The translations under genes and the position numbers were made by a program. A DNA stretch of 64,000 nt from CAZUVM01 sp964623885 (lineage in GTDB: Bacteria > Verrucomicrobiota > Verrucomicrobiia > Limisphaerales > UBA8199): the NCBI GenBank assembly GCA_964623885.1, contig CAZUVM010000260.1, forward strand, positions 1-64,000, in the 5' to 3' direction. The notes under the pieces are model-generated. The model did no database searches. It had not been told where the DNA came from and saw nothing but the letters and a program-made list of their open reading frames with translations. Each line of letters starts with the position of its first letter. The first letter of the stretch is position 1. This document shows, piece after piece, positions 8,766-16,982 of the stretch.

Positions 8766-8780
8766 GTCTCAGAATGAGAC
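8766..8780. promoter_or_regulatory. Perfect dyad GTCTCA-N3-TGAGAC, possible operator
   Basis: Six-base complementary arms (8766-8771 and 8775-8780) flank a GAA centre, within the 452-bp divergent gap between the methyltransferase and mqnA. The size and symmetry suit a homodimeric regulator, but no matching promoter elements can be placed confidently. The rest of the gap (8571-9022) holds only a GC-rich repeat copy and AT-rich DNA around 8690-8755. Confidence 0.3.
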
Positions 8781-8831
8781 GCTTCAGAGAAAGTGCGAAC
8801 GATCATACCTTCCGCGCGCACTCGGCCGGAC

Positions 8832-8856
8832 GGAGCGCGAGCGGGCCCTGCTCGCA
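8832..8856. repeat. GC-rich dispersed repeat, copy 2
   Basis: It matches the complement of 1052-1075 at 23 of 25 positions and is therefore an inverted copy of the unit found inside the lyase gene. Here it is non-coding, about 170 bp upstream of mqnA. Confidence 0.55.
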
Positions 8857-9022
8857 TCATTGTGTCCTTTTGCAGGCGTTGCTGCTCGCGCGCGTCCATG
8901 ATTTGACTTGGCGCGGTCTCGCAGCTTAAAGTTTTGCCGATGCAACTACGCCACGGCATCTGCCAACATTCAGAGAGAAAGGATAGAGCGACGCGATAAC
9001 GCTGCCTCGTCGCGACCGAGCC

Positions 9023-9910
9023 GTGAAACCCGACGACATTCCGCCCAAACTGCGCATGGCGCCGTCCGACCCGCCTGAGAGCATGGCGCACCGGCTCGAA
9101 CGCGAGCAGCGCGCGTCGCAGTTGCAGCGGGAAACCAATCTCGATCGTTCGCTCAGTCCGTTTCGCGTTGGCTCGGTGGGCTATCTGAACGCGGTGCCGC
9201 TAACGCGGGGTTTGGAGGACGAAGTGCAGTTCACTACCCCGGCAAAGCTCGCCGAACTTCTCCGGCGAGACCAACTCGACGCGGCGCTGGTGAGCGTGGT
9301 CGAGGTCCTGTTTCAAGATCGCTACGATATTCTGGACGGGATTGCCATTGCCTCACTGGGTGAGGTCAAGAGCGTGCTGCTGGCCCACCGCCGCCCGCTT
9401 GAAGAAGCGCGGGAAGTTTTTTGCGACCCGGCTTCGCTCACCAGCGTCGAACTCGCGCGGGTGTTGCTCGCGGAGCGCGGGTTAACACCGGAGTTCAAAC
9501 CGCTCGCGAGTTACGATTTTGCGGCGTTGCCCGATTATGCGCTGCTGATTGGCGACCGGGCCCTCGATCTAATGCTCGGCCCGCACGAGCACGAGATCTG
9601 GGACTTGGGTGAGGCCTGGTTCGAGCTCACGCGGCTACCATTTGTATACGCCGTCTGGGCCCTGCGCCGAGGCGTGGAAAATGCCGTGTTACGGCGTCAA
9701 TTGCGTGAAGCGCGCGATTTCGGCCTGGACACACTGGATCATATCATCGCGAACCGGACCGACTATACATTCGACTTCCGCAAAGATTATCTTGGCTGGC
9801 ACATCCATTATCACCTCGGCATGGACGAGAAACGCGGCTTGGCGCGGTTCATCGACCTGCTGCGGCACCACACCGACCGCATTGTTTTCGAACCGCGGTT
9901 TGTGAGTTAG
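9023..9910 (+). CDS. mqnA: Chorismate dehydratase of the futalosine menaquinone pathway
   Basis: 295 residues. MqnA converts chorismate to 3-[(1-carboxyvinyl)oxy]benzoate, the first committed step of the futalosine route. Family signatures are VGYLNAVPL near residue 53, a TPAKLAELLRRDQLDAALVS segment, the DPASLTSVELARVLL stretch and the DYALLIGDRAL loop in the substrate-binding-protein-like fold. The GTG at 9023 leaves a roughly 45-residue charged leader that most homologues lack; ATGs at 9056 and 9083 are alternatives. No other menaquinone gene is in the window. Confidence 0.9.
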   Translation: MKPDDIPPKLRMAPSDPPESMAHRLEREQRASQLQRETNLDRSLSPFRVGSVGYLNAVPLTRGLEDEVQFTTPAKLAELLRRDQLDAALVSVVEVLFQDRYDILDGIAIASLGEVKSVLLAHRRPLEEAREVFCDPASLTSVELARVLLAERGLTPEFKPLASYDFAALPDYALLIGDRALDLMLGPHEHEIWDLGEAWFELTRLPFVYAVWALRRGVENAVLRRQLREARDFGLDTLDHIIANRTDYTFDFRKDYLGWHIHYHLGMDEKRGLARFIDLLRHHTDRIVFEPRFVS

Positions 9911-9914
9911 CAGA

Positions 9915-10685
9915 CTAGAGAGAACTCGCCCGCCCGGCCTTCTGCGACCTTAACCTGGCAAGGACTTCAGGGTCGCGCACGTCCACCCATGGGCCTGGAA
10001 CTTCGAGGCCAGCGAGTTTGTGACCGGCCGCGATCATGGCGCCAATCGCATCCGTTAATTCATATTCGCCGCGCGGCGATTTCTGCAAGCGTGCGGTAAA
10101 GTCGAATACCACCGGTTTGAAAATGTAGATGCCGGCGTTGTACCAAACCGGGTCTTTCGGTTTGAGCCGGCCCTCCTGACGTAGTTGAGCGACTTGCGTT
10201 GCCGAAGGTTTTTCAATCAACCGTTCGAGACAGAATTGATCGTCGAACAAATTCAATCCGCCGTGCGTGGGATCTTCACCCCGGGTCACGGTGACAACGC
10301 CTGAGAACGCGCCGCCGTCGAACCGTTCCACCATGCGTTGGTATGTCTCTGGCGGCACAAGAATATCGCCGTATGTGAGCAGAAAAGACGATGACCCGAC
10401 AAACGATTTAGCGAGCTCAGGCGCTTTGCCGGTGCCGTCCTGGACCAATTGCCGGCCATAACGAATCGTAGCTTGCCAGCGAGATCCATCGGCGAAATGA
10501 CTTTCGATTGTTTCGGCCTTGAATCCAGTGACAATAAAGATCTCCCGAATGCCGGCGGCCAGAATGCCTTCCATGATATGCTCGAGAATTGGTTTGCCCT
10601 GGAAATCGAGCATCGGTTTGGGGACTTCATTGGTCAACTCCCGCATGCGCGTGCCTTTGCCGGCCGCCAAAATGACCGCTTTCAT
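9915..10685 (-). CDS. Nucleotidyltransferase family protein (sugar-1-phosphate NTP transferase type)
   Basis: 256 residues. The N-terminal LAAGKGTRM with the downstream VPKPML is the nucleotide-binding and catalytic signature of the RmlA/GalU/RfbF-type enzymes that activate sugar 1-phosphates. LLTYGDIL supplies the metal-binding Asp, and WYNAGIYIF is the conserved sugar-binding strand. There is no hexapeptide acyltransferase tail, and the length suits the short single-domain class. The sugar and nucleotide cannot be deduced, and no sugar-nucleotide partners are adjacent. It converges with mqnA, with only 4 bp between stops. Confidence 0.8.
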   Translation of the reverse strand: MKAVILAAGKGTRMRELTNEVPKPMLDFQGKPILEHIMEGILAAGIREIFIVTGFKAETIESHFADGSRWQATIRYGRQLVQDGTGKAPELAKSFVGSSSFLLTYGDILVPPETYQRMVERFDGGAFSGVVTVTRGEDPTHGGLNLFDDQFCLERLIEKPSATQVAQLRQEGRLKPKDPVWYNAGIYIFKPVVFDFTARLQKSPRGEYELTDAIGAMIAAGHKLAGLEVPGPWVDVRDPEVLARLRSQKAGRASSL

Positions 10686-10801
10686 GATACAAGGCGGCGC
10701 GTGCCGGTATGTTTATCGCTAATGAACATCGCGGAAATGATGCCGGAGAAACGAAGCATCGTGAAGGAGAATTCGTGACTGGATGTTTGCACACCCTTGG
10801 A

Positions 10802-10930
10802 AGTAGCGCAGGCCTCCGAGCCTGCAGTATCGCAGGCTTCCGAGCCTGCGAACGCCCGAAGTAGGCGCATAACCAACGCTAGCCGACTCGGAGGTCGGCG
10901 ATACGGCAGGCTCGGAGCCCTGCGCTACGG
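10802..10930. repeat. Cluster of GTAGCGCAGGC-type palindromic repeats
   Basis: About four units of a short palindromic repeat (core CGCAGGCTCCGAGCCTGCG with variants) fill this gap. The left end (GTAGCGCAGG..) and the right end (..CCTGCGCTAC) are inverse copies, giving one large imperfect inverted repeat of about 130 bp. A smaller array of the same family is at 20062-20117. The gap lies between the divergent nucleotidyltransferase promoter side and the 3' end of the ACT gene. Confidence 0.85.
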
Positions 10931-10939
10931 TACCGTGGA

Positions 10940-11368
10940 TCAGAGCCGCAGCATTTGCGCCTGCTCAAGGACGGGCCAGCCTTGCTTGGTGAGCAGATCG
11001 CGAGCGCGGTCCAGTTCGTGAACTTCGACGATGAGGATAGCGCGGTCATTGGCGACGAACCCGGAGCAGTTGTCGAGATTGATACCATTGCGGCTCAGGC
11101 AATCAGCCACCGCCTGCAACGCGCCAGGACGATTCGGGACCTGCACCGGCAGCACCTCCAGCAGCGAAACCATCAAACCTTCGTTCTTCAGGCTGCCGAC
11201 CGCCTCAACCGGTTTGTCCACCAGGAATTTCATCACGCCAAAGCTGCCGCTATTGGCAATGGTGACCCAATGGATGTTTACACCCGCATTGGCGAGGATG
11301 CTCGTGATGCGGGCAGTTTGCCCCGGTTTGTTTTCGACGAACACCGCAACGAGTTGTGGGGAGTGCAT
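10940..11368 (-). CDS. Tandem ACT-domain protein
   Basis: 142 residues with two ACT-like halves: residues 5-70 (VFVENKPGQTARITSILANAG) and 72-140 (VQVPNRPGALQAVADCLSRNG). The N/KPG turns are the ligand-binding loops of amino-acid-sensing ACT domains. It follows the phenylacetate-CoA ligase by 17 bp. ACT protein, arylacetate ligase and indolepyruvate oxidoreductase genes often travel together, so it probably senses an aromatic or branched amino acid for this module. That role is inferred from context. Confidence 0.8.
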   Translation of the reverse strand: MHSPQLVAVFVENKPGQTARITSILANAGVNIHWVTIANSGSFGVMKFLVDKPVEAVGSLKNEGLMVSLLEVLPVQVPNRPGALQAVADCLSRNGINLDNCSGFVANDRAILIVEVHELDRARDLLTKQGWPVLEQAQMLRL

Positions 11369-11385
11369 TGTGGATAAGGACTGGA

Positions 11386-12678
11386 TTAGAGCGAGCGTTT
11401 GTCGATAACGCGTTTGGCTTTTCCTTCATTTACCGGCAGCGAACCGGCGGGAACGAGTTCGATTTTAGGTTTGACCCAGATCTCGCCTCTGAGTCTTTCA
11501 GCCAGCCCTGCCTGCAAGGCGGTCAGATGTTCAACTTGGCCATCGAACCCGCTCGCAGCCAACTCGACTTTCACCGTCAAATCGTCCAGGCCTTCGATCT
11601 GAATGAGGTAATTGCGGCCCACCTGCGGGGTGGACATCAGGACGCGCTCGATCTGTTGCGGGAAAATGTTAACGCCGCGGATAATGAGCATGTCATCCGA
11701 GCGCCCCGTGATCCGGTTCAGGCGTCGGTGGGTGCGGCCACAGGCGCACGGAGCAGAGATGAGCGAGGTAATGTCGCGTGTTCGATAACGCAACAAGGGC
11801 ATCGCCTCGCGTTTCAGACTAGTCAGAACCATTTCGCCAGTCTCACCATCAGGCAGCGGACGACCTGTCGCCGGATCGATGATTTCCACCAGGAAATAAT
11901 CCTCCCACAAATGCATGCCGGCCTTGTGTTCGCACTCGAACGCGACACCCGGGCCGTTCATTTCTGTCAGGCCATAAGAATTGTAAACCTCCACGCCTAG
12001 CGCTTGCTCGATCCGTCGACGAGTTTCCTCCGTGTGCGGTTCAGCTCCGACAAAAGCCTTGCGCAGAGACAGGTGTTTGCGCGGGTCCACTCCCCGCTGC
12101 TCGAGGAAATTGGCGAAATAGAGCGCATAACTGGGCAGAATGTGAACTGCCGACACGCGAAAGTCCTGCATGAGCATCAATTGGCGTTCGGAGGCGCCGG
12201 GACCGGCAGGAATGACAAGACAGCCGACCTTTTCGGCGCCGTAGTGCATCACCAATCCGCCGGTGAAGAGTCCGTAACTCATCATGTTTTGGAACACGTC
12301 GCGGCGCGTTATCCCGGTAGCGACCAGCGAGCGCGCAATGAGTTCGGCAGCGTTGTTGACGTCATTGCGCGAAAAGAAAATGGCCTTGGGTTTCCCCGTG
12401 GTACCGCTTGAGGTGTGCAGCCGGACGGGTTCTTCGCGTGGCACGGCCAGGAGGCCATCCGGATAAATCGCCCGAAGATCCGCGCCCGTGGTAAAAGGAA
12501 GTCGAATGACATCAGCAAGTGATTTGATGTGTCCAGGGCGAACGTTCAATTCGACGAACTTTTTTTGATAAAACGGTACGCAATGGGCGACACGTTCAAC
12601 CGTGTCCTGAAGCCTTTGAAGCTGCAGTTGTTCGAGAGTCGGGCGGGCCAACGTTTCTGAGTCTTGGTCCCAAAACAT
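11386..12678 (-). CDS. paaK: Phenylacetate-CoA ligase (aryl-acetate--CoA ligase)
   Basis: 430 residues of the adenylate-forming superfamily. The P-loop LHTSSGTTGKPKAIFF, the YNSYGLTEMNGPGV motif, the YRTRDI Asp and the C-terminal PAGSLPVNEGKAKRVID define PaaK-type ligases, which activate (hydroxy)phenylacetate or indoleacetate with ATP and CoA. It faces away from iorA across a 92-bp gap. Together they suggest aromatic amino acid breakdown: arylpyruvate to arylacetyl-CoA, with the ligase rescuing free arylacetate or running in reverse to conserve ATP. Confidence 0.9.
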   Translation of the reverse strand: MFWDQDSETLARPTLEQLQLQRLQDTVERVAHCVPFYQKKFVELNVRPGHIKSLADVIRLPFTTGADLRAIYPDGLLAVPREEPVRLHTSSGTTGKPKAIFFSRNDVNNAAELIARSLVATGITRRDVFQNMMSYGLFTGGLVMHYGAEKVGCLVIPAGPGASERQLMLMQDFRVSAVHILPSYALYFANFLEQRGVDPRKHLSLRKAFVGAEPHTEETRRRIEQALGVEVYNSYGLTEMNGPGVAFECEHKAGMHLWEDYFLVEIIDPATGRPLPDGETGEMVLTSLKREAMPLLRYRTRDITSLISAPCACGRTHRRLNRITGRSDDMLIIRGVNIFPQQIERVLMSTPQVGRNYLIQIEGLDDLTVKVELAASGFDGQVEHLTALQAGLAERLRGEIWVKPKIELVPAGSLPVNEGKAKRVIDKRSL

Positions 12679-12770
12679 GTTAAGCAGCGTTTATACTCCC
12701 GCATTATTCGTTGTCGAGATTAGATTTTGTTTTCTTTTCTTCAGGCAGAGCTGTTATCCTGATTCGTGTT

Positions 12771-14399
12771 GTGACTATAAACGCTTCAGGACAGCTCTTG
12801 TTGAGCGGCGACGAGGCAATCGCGCTCGCCGCGAGGCATGCCGGCGTGGCGCTGGGAGCCGGCTACCCCGGAACGCCTTCAACGGAGATTCTGGAAGCAT
12901 TCTCAAAGTTGGGAGGCCAGGCCCAGTGGTCCCCCAACGAAAAGGTGGCCCTGGAGGTGGCAATCGGCGCGGCATTTGGCGGAGCTCGAGCGTTGGCGAC
13001 GATGAAGCACGTGGGCCTGAACGTCGCTTCCGACCCGCTGTTTACGTCAGCATATACCGGCGTCAGCGGCGCCCTGGTGATTGTTTCAGCGGATGACCCG
13101 GGCATGGCATCGAGCCAGAACGAGCAGGATAATCGTCATTATGCCGTGGCCGCAGGTGTGCCGATGCTGGAACCTTCAGATTCCCAGGAGGCCTATGACT
13201 TTCTTTTTGAGGCGATTGAGATTTCCGAGCGCTGGAAACTGCCGGTCATGCTGCGAGTCACCACTCGCGTTTGCCATAGTTACAGCATCGTGCGACTGGG
13301 CGGACAAAGCGGCTCACCACAACCAGCCGACTTCAAGCGAGATATCAAAAGCCGAGTGATGATCCCCGCGTATGCGCGCCTGGCGCACCGGAAGCTGCGC
13401 CAAAAGCTGACTGAAATACAGCTGTGGAATGAGACCAGTTCGCTCAACCAGGCGGTGAATAACGGCACGAAGCTGGGCATCATTACCTCAGGCATTTCCT
13501 ACCAGCACGTCCGGGAAGCGGCGCCAGAGGCTAGCGTCTTGAAGCTTAGCCTCACGTACCCATTGCCGATAAAGCGAATCTTGAGCTTCGCACAGAAATT
13601 CGAACGCTGCGTGGTGATTGAAGAAGGTGATCCCTACCTTGCCGAAGCATTGCGCGCCTCGGGAGTAACTGTAGAAGCGAAAGCCGAGATGTACCGCTTT
13701 GGAGAACTGGACGTGGCGCGTGTGCGCCGAATTCTGGCCAACGATACCAGCCCCGAACCAGCCAAACCGCCCGGCAAACCGCCCCAGCTTTGCGACGGCT
13801 GCCAATATCGCATTGTCTTCGACGCGCTAAGGAAAAAAGATTGCATCGTCGCTGGGGACATCGGCTGTTACACGCTTGGGGTTTTGCAGCCGTTCGAAGC
13901 CATCGACACGTGCGTGTGCATGGGAGCAAGCCTGGGTGTCGGCCTGGGGTTGCGGCGCGTGCTGCCGCCGGATCAGGCTCGTCGTGTGGTGAGCATCATC
14001 GGCGATAGCACGTTTATACATAGCGGTATCAGCGGAATGCTCGATATGGTATACAATCCGCCAGCTAGCGGGCACGTATTGATCATCCTGGACAATTCCA
14101 CCACCGCAATGACCGGTCACCAGGAGCATCCCGGTACCGGCCGCAAGCTGGATCATGAACCGACCAATAAGCTGGTTCTCGAAGATTTGGCGCGAGCGAT
14201 GGGAATCAACCGAGTGAAGGTAGTCGAACCGCGTGCGGGCTCGGATGAGTTTGACCGGGTTCTAAGCGAATGCCTCGAGGCCCGGGATTTGTCGGTGATC
14301 ATCGCCCGACGCCCTTGCCTGCTCATCGCCAGGCAGCTCAAGGAATATGAAAAACAAGTTTGCGAATGTTCTGCACCTGTCGAAACCGTGAGTCACTGA
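12771..14399 (+). CDS. iorA: Indolepyruvate:ferredoxin oxidoreductase, alpha subunit
   Basis: 542 residues from the GTG at 12771, which places the family start (LLLSGDEAIALAARHAGV) in the right position; the frame is open further upstream through the divergent promoter region. The subunit holds the pyrimidine-binding part (GAGYPGTPSTEI, SADDPGMASSQNEQDNR) and the C-terminal TPP-binding part (GDIGCYTLG, MGASLGVGLGL, IGDSTFIHSG, LDNSTTAMTGHQEHPG). It oxidatively decarboxylates aryl-2-oxoacids to aryl-acetyl-CoA with ferredoxin. The C-terminal 2[4Fe-4S] domain of the archaeal enzyme is missing: only two late Cys remain (VCEC). The electron route therefore differs or relies on a partner. Confidence 0.9.
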   Translation: MTINASGQLLLSGDEAIALAARHAGVALGAGYPGTPSTEILEAFSKLGGQAQWSPNEKVALEVAIGAAFGGARALATMKHVGLNVASDPLFTSAYTGVSGALVIVSADDPGMASSQNEQDNRHYAVAAGVPMLEPSDSQEAYDFLFEAIEISERWKLPVMLRVTTRVCHSYSIVRLGGQSGSPQPADFKRDIKSRVMIPAYARLAHRKLRQKLTEIQLWNETSSLNQAVNNGTKLGIITSGISYQHVREAAPEASVLKLSLTYPLPIKRILSFAQKFERCVVIEEGDPYLAEALRASGVTVEAKAEMYRFGELDVARVRRILANDTSPEPAKPPGKPPQLCDGCQYRIVFDALRKKDCIVAGDIGCYTLGVLQPFEAIDTCVCMGASLGVGLGLRRVLPPDQARRVVSIIGDSTFIHSGISGMLDMVYNPPASGHVLIILDNSTTAMTGHQEHPGTGRKLDHEPTNKLVLEDLARAMGINRVKVVEPRAGSDEFDRVLSECLEARDLSVIIARRPCLLIARQLKEYEKQVCECSAPVETVSH

Positions 14400-14421
14400 A
14401 AGCTGCATATCACGTTTCCCA

Positions 14422-14904
14422 ATGTCCACAGTCACTAACATTATCGTCGCCGGTCTCGGCGGACAGGGCGTGCTGCGCGGCACGGACATCCTGGCGCAAG
14501 TCGCTTTGCGCGCCGGTTACGACGTGAAAAAGAGCGAGATCAAAGGCATGAGCCAACGCGGCGGTTCGGTGACGGGCGACGTGCGATTCGGCGATCGCGT
14601 GTTCAGTCCGATGGTTCCGGGGGGCGAAGCTGACTTTCTATTAGTATTGGAACCCACTCAAGTGGAGCCGAATCGGGGATGTTTGCGACCAACGGGAACT
14701 CTCATAACACCGGAAGCCGTCGAAGCAAAGGCGTTGCCGAGCAGAAAGACACTGAATGTGGCTCTGCTGGGCGCGTTGAGCGCACATTTGCCGTTTGAAG
14801 AGTCACTGTGGTTGGAGGCTTTGCAGGTGGGCTTTCCTGAAGCGTTTTTTGAAGCCAACAAGAAGGCGTTTCTGATTGGGCGAATGGCGGCCGCCCCGCG
14901 GTAG
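14422..14904 (+). CDS. iorB: Indolepyruvate oxidoreductase, beta subunit
   Basis: 160 residues, about 30-40 shorter than typical IorB at the C-terminus. The gamma-type subunit fold is clear: NIIVAGLGGQGVLRGTDIL near the start, KKSEIKGMSQRGGSV in the middle and the FLLVLEP segment. It starts 22 bp after iorA and forms the heterodimer with it. The truncation removes mostly peripheral helices and need not abolish function. Confidence 0.88.
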   Translation: MSTVTNIIVAGLGGQGVLRGTDILAQVALRAGYDVKKSEIKGMSQRGGSVTGDVRFGDRVFSPMVPGGEADFLLVLEPTQVEPNRGCLRPTGTLITPEAVEAKALPSRKTLNVALLGALSAHLPFEESLWLEALQVGFPEAFFEANKKAFLIGRMAAAPR

Positions 14905-15004
14905 GACGGGCGGGTTTCAACGTCAAAGCGCCGGCGGTTATGCCCGTGGAAGGGCATTCCGCCGAGATCTGTCGGCACCTTTAGGTGGGGAATCTTGAAT
15001 CAGT

Positions 15005-15056
15005 GAAAAGGGAACCATTTTCGACCCCGAAGTGGTCCCTTTTCAGCGACCGCTGA
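15005..15056. repeat. Imperfect hairpin plus palindrome, possible insertion-sequence end
   Basis: GAAAAGGGAACCATTTTC (15005-15022) pairs imperfectly with GAAGTGGTCCCTTTTC (15029-15044), and the palindrome TCAGCGACCGCTGA (15043-15056) overlaps its end, followed by CAG. Read on the other strand this starts CTGTCAGCGG and carries inner repeats, which resembles an IS21-type terminus. No transposase remnant is adjacent. It lies about 100 bp after iorB, so it could instead help end that transcript. Confidence 0.35.
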
Positions 15057-15125
15057 CAGCCTGCGGCCTAAGCCGTAAGTTTTTTAACCGGATGCGGTCT
15101 TCATCGAGTGTGCAAAATGCATGTT

Positions 15126-15151
15126 CAAGTTGTTGTATTTAATGCAACTTG
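15126..15151. promoter_or_regulatory. Dyad CAAGTTG-N12-CAACTTG upstream of the DUF2959 gene
   Basis: Perfect seven-base arms (15126-15132 and 15145-15151) flank an AT-rich 12-base centre, with further TGCA repeats around it. It lies about 270 bp before the next gene in the 519-bp gap 14905-15423. A protein-binding site or transcript hairpin is possible. Apart from this dyad, the insertion-sequence-like end and a good ribosome site (AAAGGAAG, 15411-15418), the gap shows no recognisable feature. Confidence 0.3.
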
Positions 15152-15423
15152 CACGACCTTTACCCTGTTTCCTTCGCCCCCAAGCCCAACACGAATCATG
15201 TAACAATTCTTAAACCAAGAGGTTGCAGCAACGGGCGCGGTTTTGGCCCTCCCTTAGCTGATTAAACTGCGTGAGCGCCAGAACCAATGGTAATCTACAA
15301 GGCTGTCCGCTCCGGCAGCGCCTAAAGCCAAGACTCCCAGTGAACAAATCCTTAAACACTATCCGTTAAAGCTTCTGGTATCTGCAGTCAACGAACAACG
15401 AAATAACAAGAAAGGAAGATAAA

Positions 15424-16065
15424 ATGAAAGCAACAGTTCAGATAACGAGCCTCACAGCGCTCCTCATATTGGCGATGGCGCCTCCAGTCGCAACGCGAGC
15501 CGCGGAATCGGCCGATCAAGCCAAAGAAGCCAGGGCCCGAATTGACGCGACGCGGGACGGCAGCGCTAAAATCCGCAACCAGATTGGGCTAACCTTGGAA
15601 GAGCTCAACCGATTGCAAACGCCCAGTGTCGAATTGCGACCGCAGCTCGACAAATACACAGCTGAATTGGCCAAAATGGAAGAAATCTCGAAAACGGCCA
15701 AGGAGCGCGTCGTCTCCATGCAGGAGAAAGGCAAGGCCTATTTCCAGGCTTGGGAAGACCAGGTTCAGAGCATTTCCAATTCCGAGATCCGCGAGCAGGC
15801 CCAGAACCGCTACGAAAAGCGGCTCAAATCTTACAACAGGATCATCAAAGCCATGACTGAAGCGCGTGATGAGTTGGTGCCGTTTATGTCGGACCTGAAC
15901 GACATCAAAAAGATGCTCGACGCCGAACTGAGCCGCGAGAGCGCCAAGTCGGCCAAGAACGTCATCAAGAGCGCCAACTGGCACGGGGATGACGTCGTCG
16001 ATTCTCTTAAAGACGTTGAAACCGAACTGGACCGCGTCAGCGCCGAGCTCGCCAAATACAAGTAG
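15424..16065 (+). CDS. Periplasmic coiled-coil protein, DUF2959 family
   Basis: 213 residues. A signal peptide (MKATVQITSLTALLILAMAPPVATRAAES) ends near residue 27. The rest is nearly all charged alpha-helix with heptad-like spacing (TAELAKMEEISKTAKERVVSMQEK..), and the C-terminal SLKDVETELDRVSAEL fits DUF2959, a family of exported helical proteins of unknown function. The ribosome site AAAGGAAG lies 5 nt before ATG. It stands alone, with long gaps on both sides, so it probably has its own promoter. Confidence 0.75.
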   Translation: MKATVQITSLTALLILAMAPPVATRAAESADQAKEARARIDATRDGSAKIRNQIGLTLEELNRLQTPSVELRPQLDKYTAELAKMEEISKTAKERVVSMQEKGKAYFQAWEDQVQSISNSEIREQAQNRYEKRLKSYNRIIKAMTEARDELVPFMSDLNDIKKMLDAELSRESAKSAKNVIKSANWHGDDVVDSLKDVETELDRVSAELAKYK

Positions 16066-16982
16066 AAGCACTGAATGCCTTCAGGGTCGGTAAATCAGGC
16101 AATTAATGCATTGCCGGATCACTAATGGGGTCAGTTAATGAGTCAGCTGTGGAAACAGAATTCTTCGGGCGTTTTTGGAGGAAGTTATGAGGCAAGCGGC
16201 GCGGCTCCAGTTTACATAGTGCGGGTTCCAGGAAAGAGTCACCCCGTAAACCCGGTTCGGAGTGTGGCCACGCGGTGAGAGGATACGGGCGACAGCGCCT
16301 CTAGCGTCCGAACTTTCTTAATACAAACCCATTCCATTAAGAAGCTTTCGCACGCGCCTTCGCCTAAAGTTCCATCAGCGTGGGAACTCCCTCGCCCCGG
16401 CCCTGGCCCAGCTCCGGTTCGCGCCAACTGCCCGCTGCTCCTTGACATCTTGTCAGTCCATGCGCCCTGGCCATATCGCTGCGTCCTCCTCCATGGCGAG
16501 GAGGGGGACGCGGTGGGCCGTCGCATTATCCACCGCGGTTTGCCTCACTCTCCGAATGGACCAGTGCGGCCAAAAGAGCGGCGCGGTTTTCAAAGGTTTT
16601 CAAGCTATTTCAAAGCATTTCAAAGGATTTCAAACCAAGAATTGACCCTTTTCGCCTCCCCAATCAAACTACTCCTAGAGCTGGATTCTATTTAATACAA
16701 CTAATTTTGTCAAATCTATCAAACGTGCCAAATCCTAAGAATCCCTTAATCCCTCCAGCTTAGGCCTGCCGGCTTTTGCGGCGGGGAAAGACGATCCACT
16801 GGCACCAGCTCCGCGATGAGAACTGCCAGGCAACCAGGGCACCATAGCTGGGTTCAATTTATAACCTGGGACGGCGGGGACAGCGTCGCCGCCGGCAATC
16901 CTCGCAATTGCTGGACAATCAAAATCGTTTCGTTATGCTCGGTCTTAGCCCAGTGGGGCTTATTTCGACCTGACATTTACCT
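16066..16982. other. 917-bp intergenic region with no convincing gene
   Basis: No frame here has credible codon use or a recognisable product. Visible structure is limited to four or five copies of TTTCAAAG/C spaced about 11 bp apart (16590-16636), an AT-rich block (16680-16740), and a TGGCAC..GC element at 16800-16814. That element has the GG/GC spacing of a sigma-54 promoter but a poor -12 half (CCGCG). The segment 16230-16530 has the character of a dispersed non-coding repeat on the minus strand. Confidence 0.5.

Noticed and set aside
8893..8960. Possible sigma-54 promoter (TGGCGCGGTCTCGCA) before mqnA
   Set aside because: The spacing is one base too short between the -24 and -12 elements.
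16239..16526. A 95-codon minus-strand frame in the intergenic region
   Set aside because: Composition is repeat-like, there is no ribosome site or domain, and the neighbouring frames are equally open.
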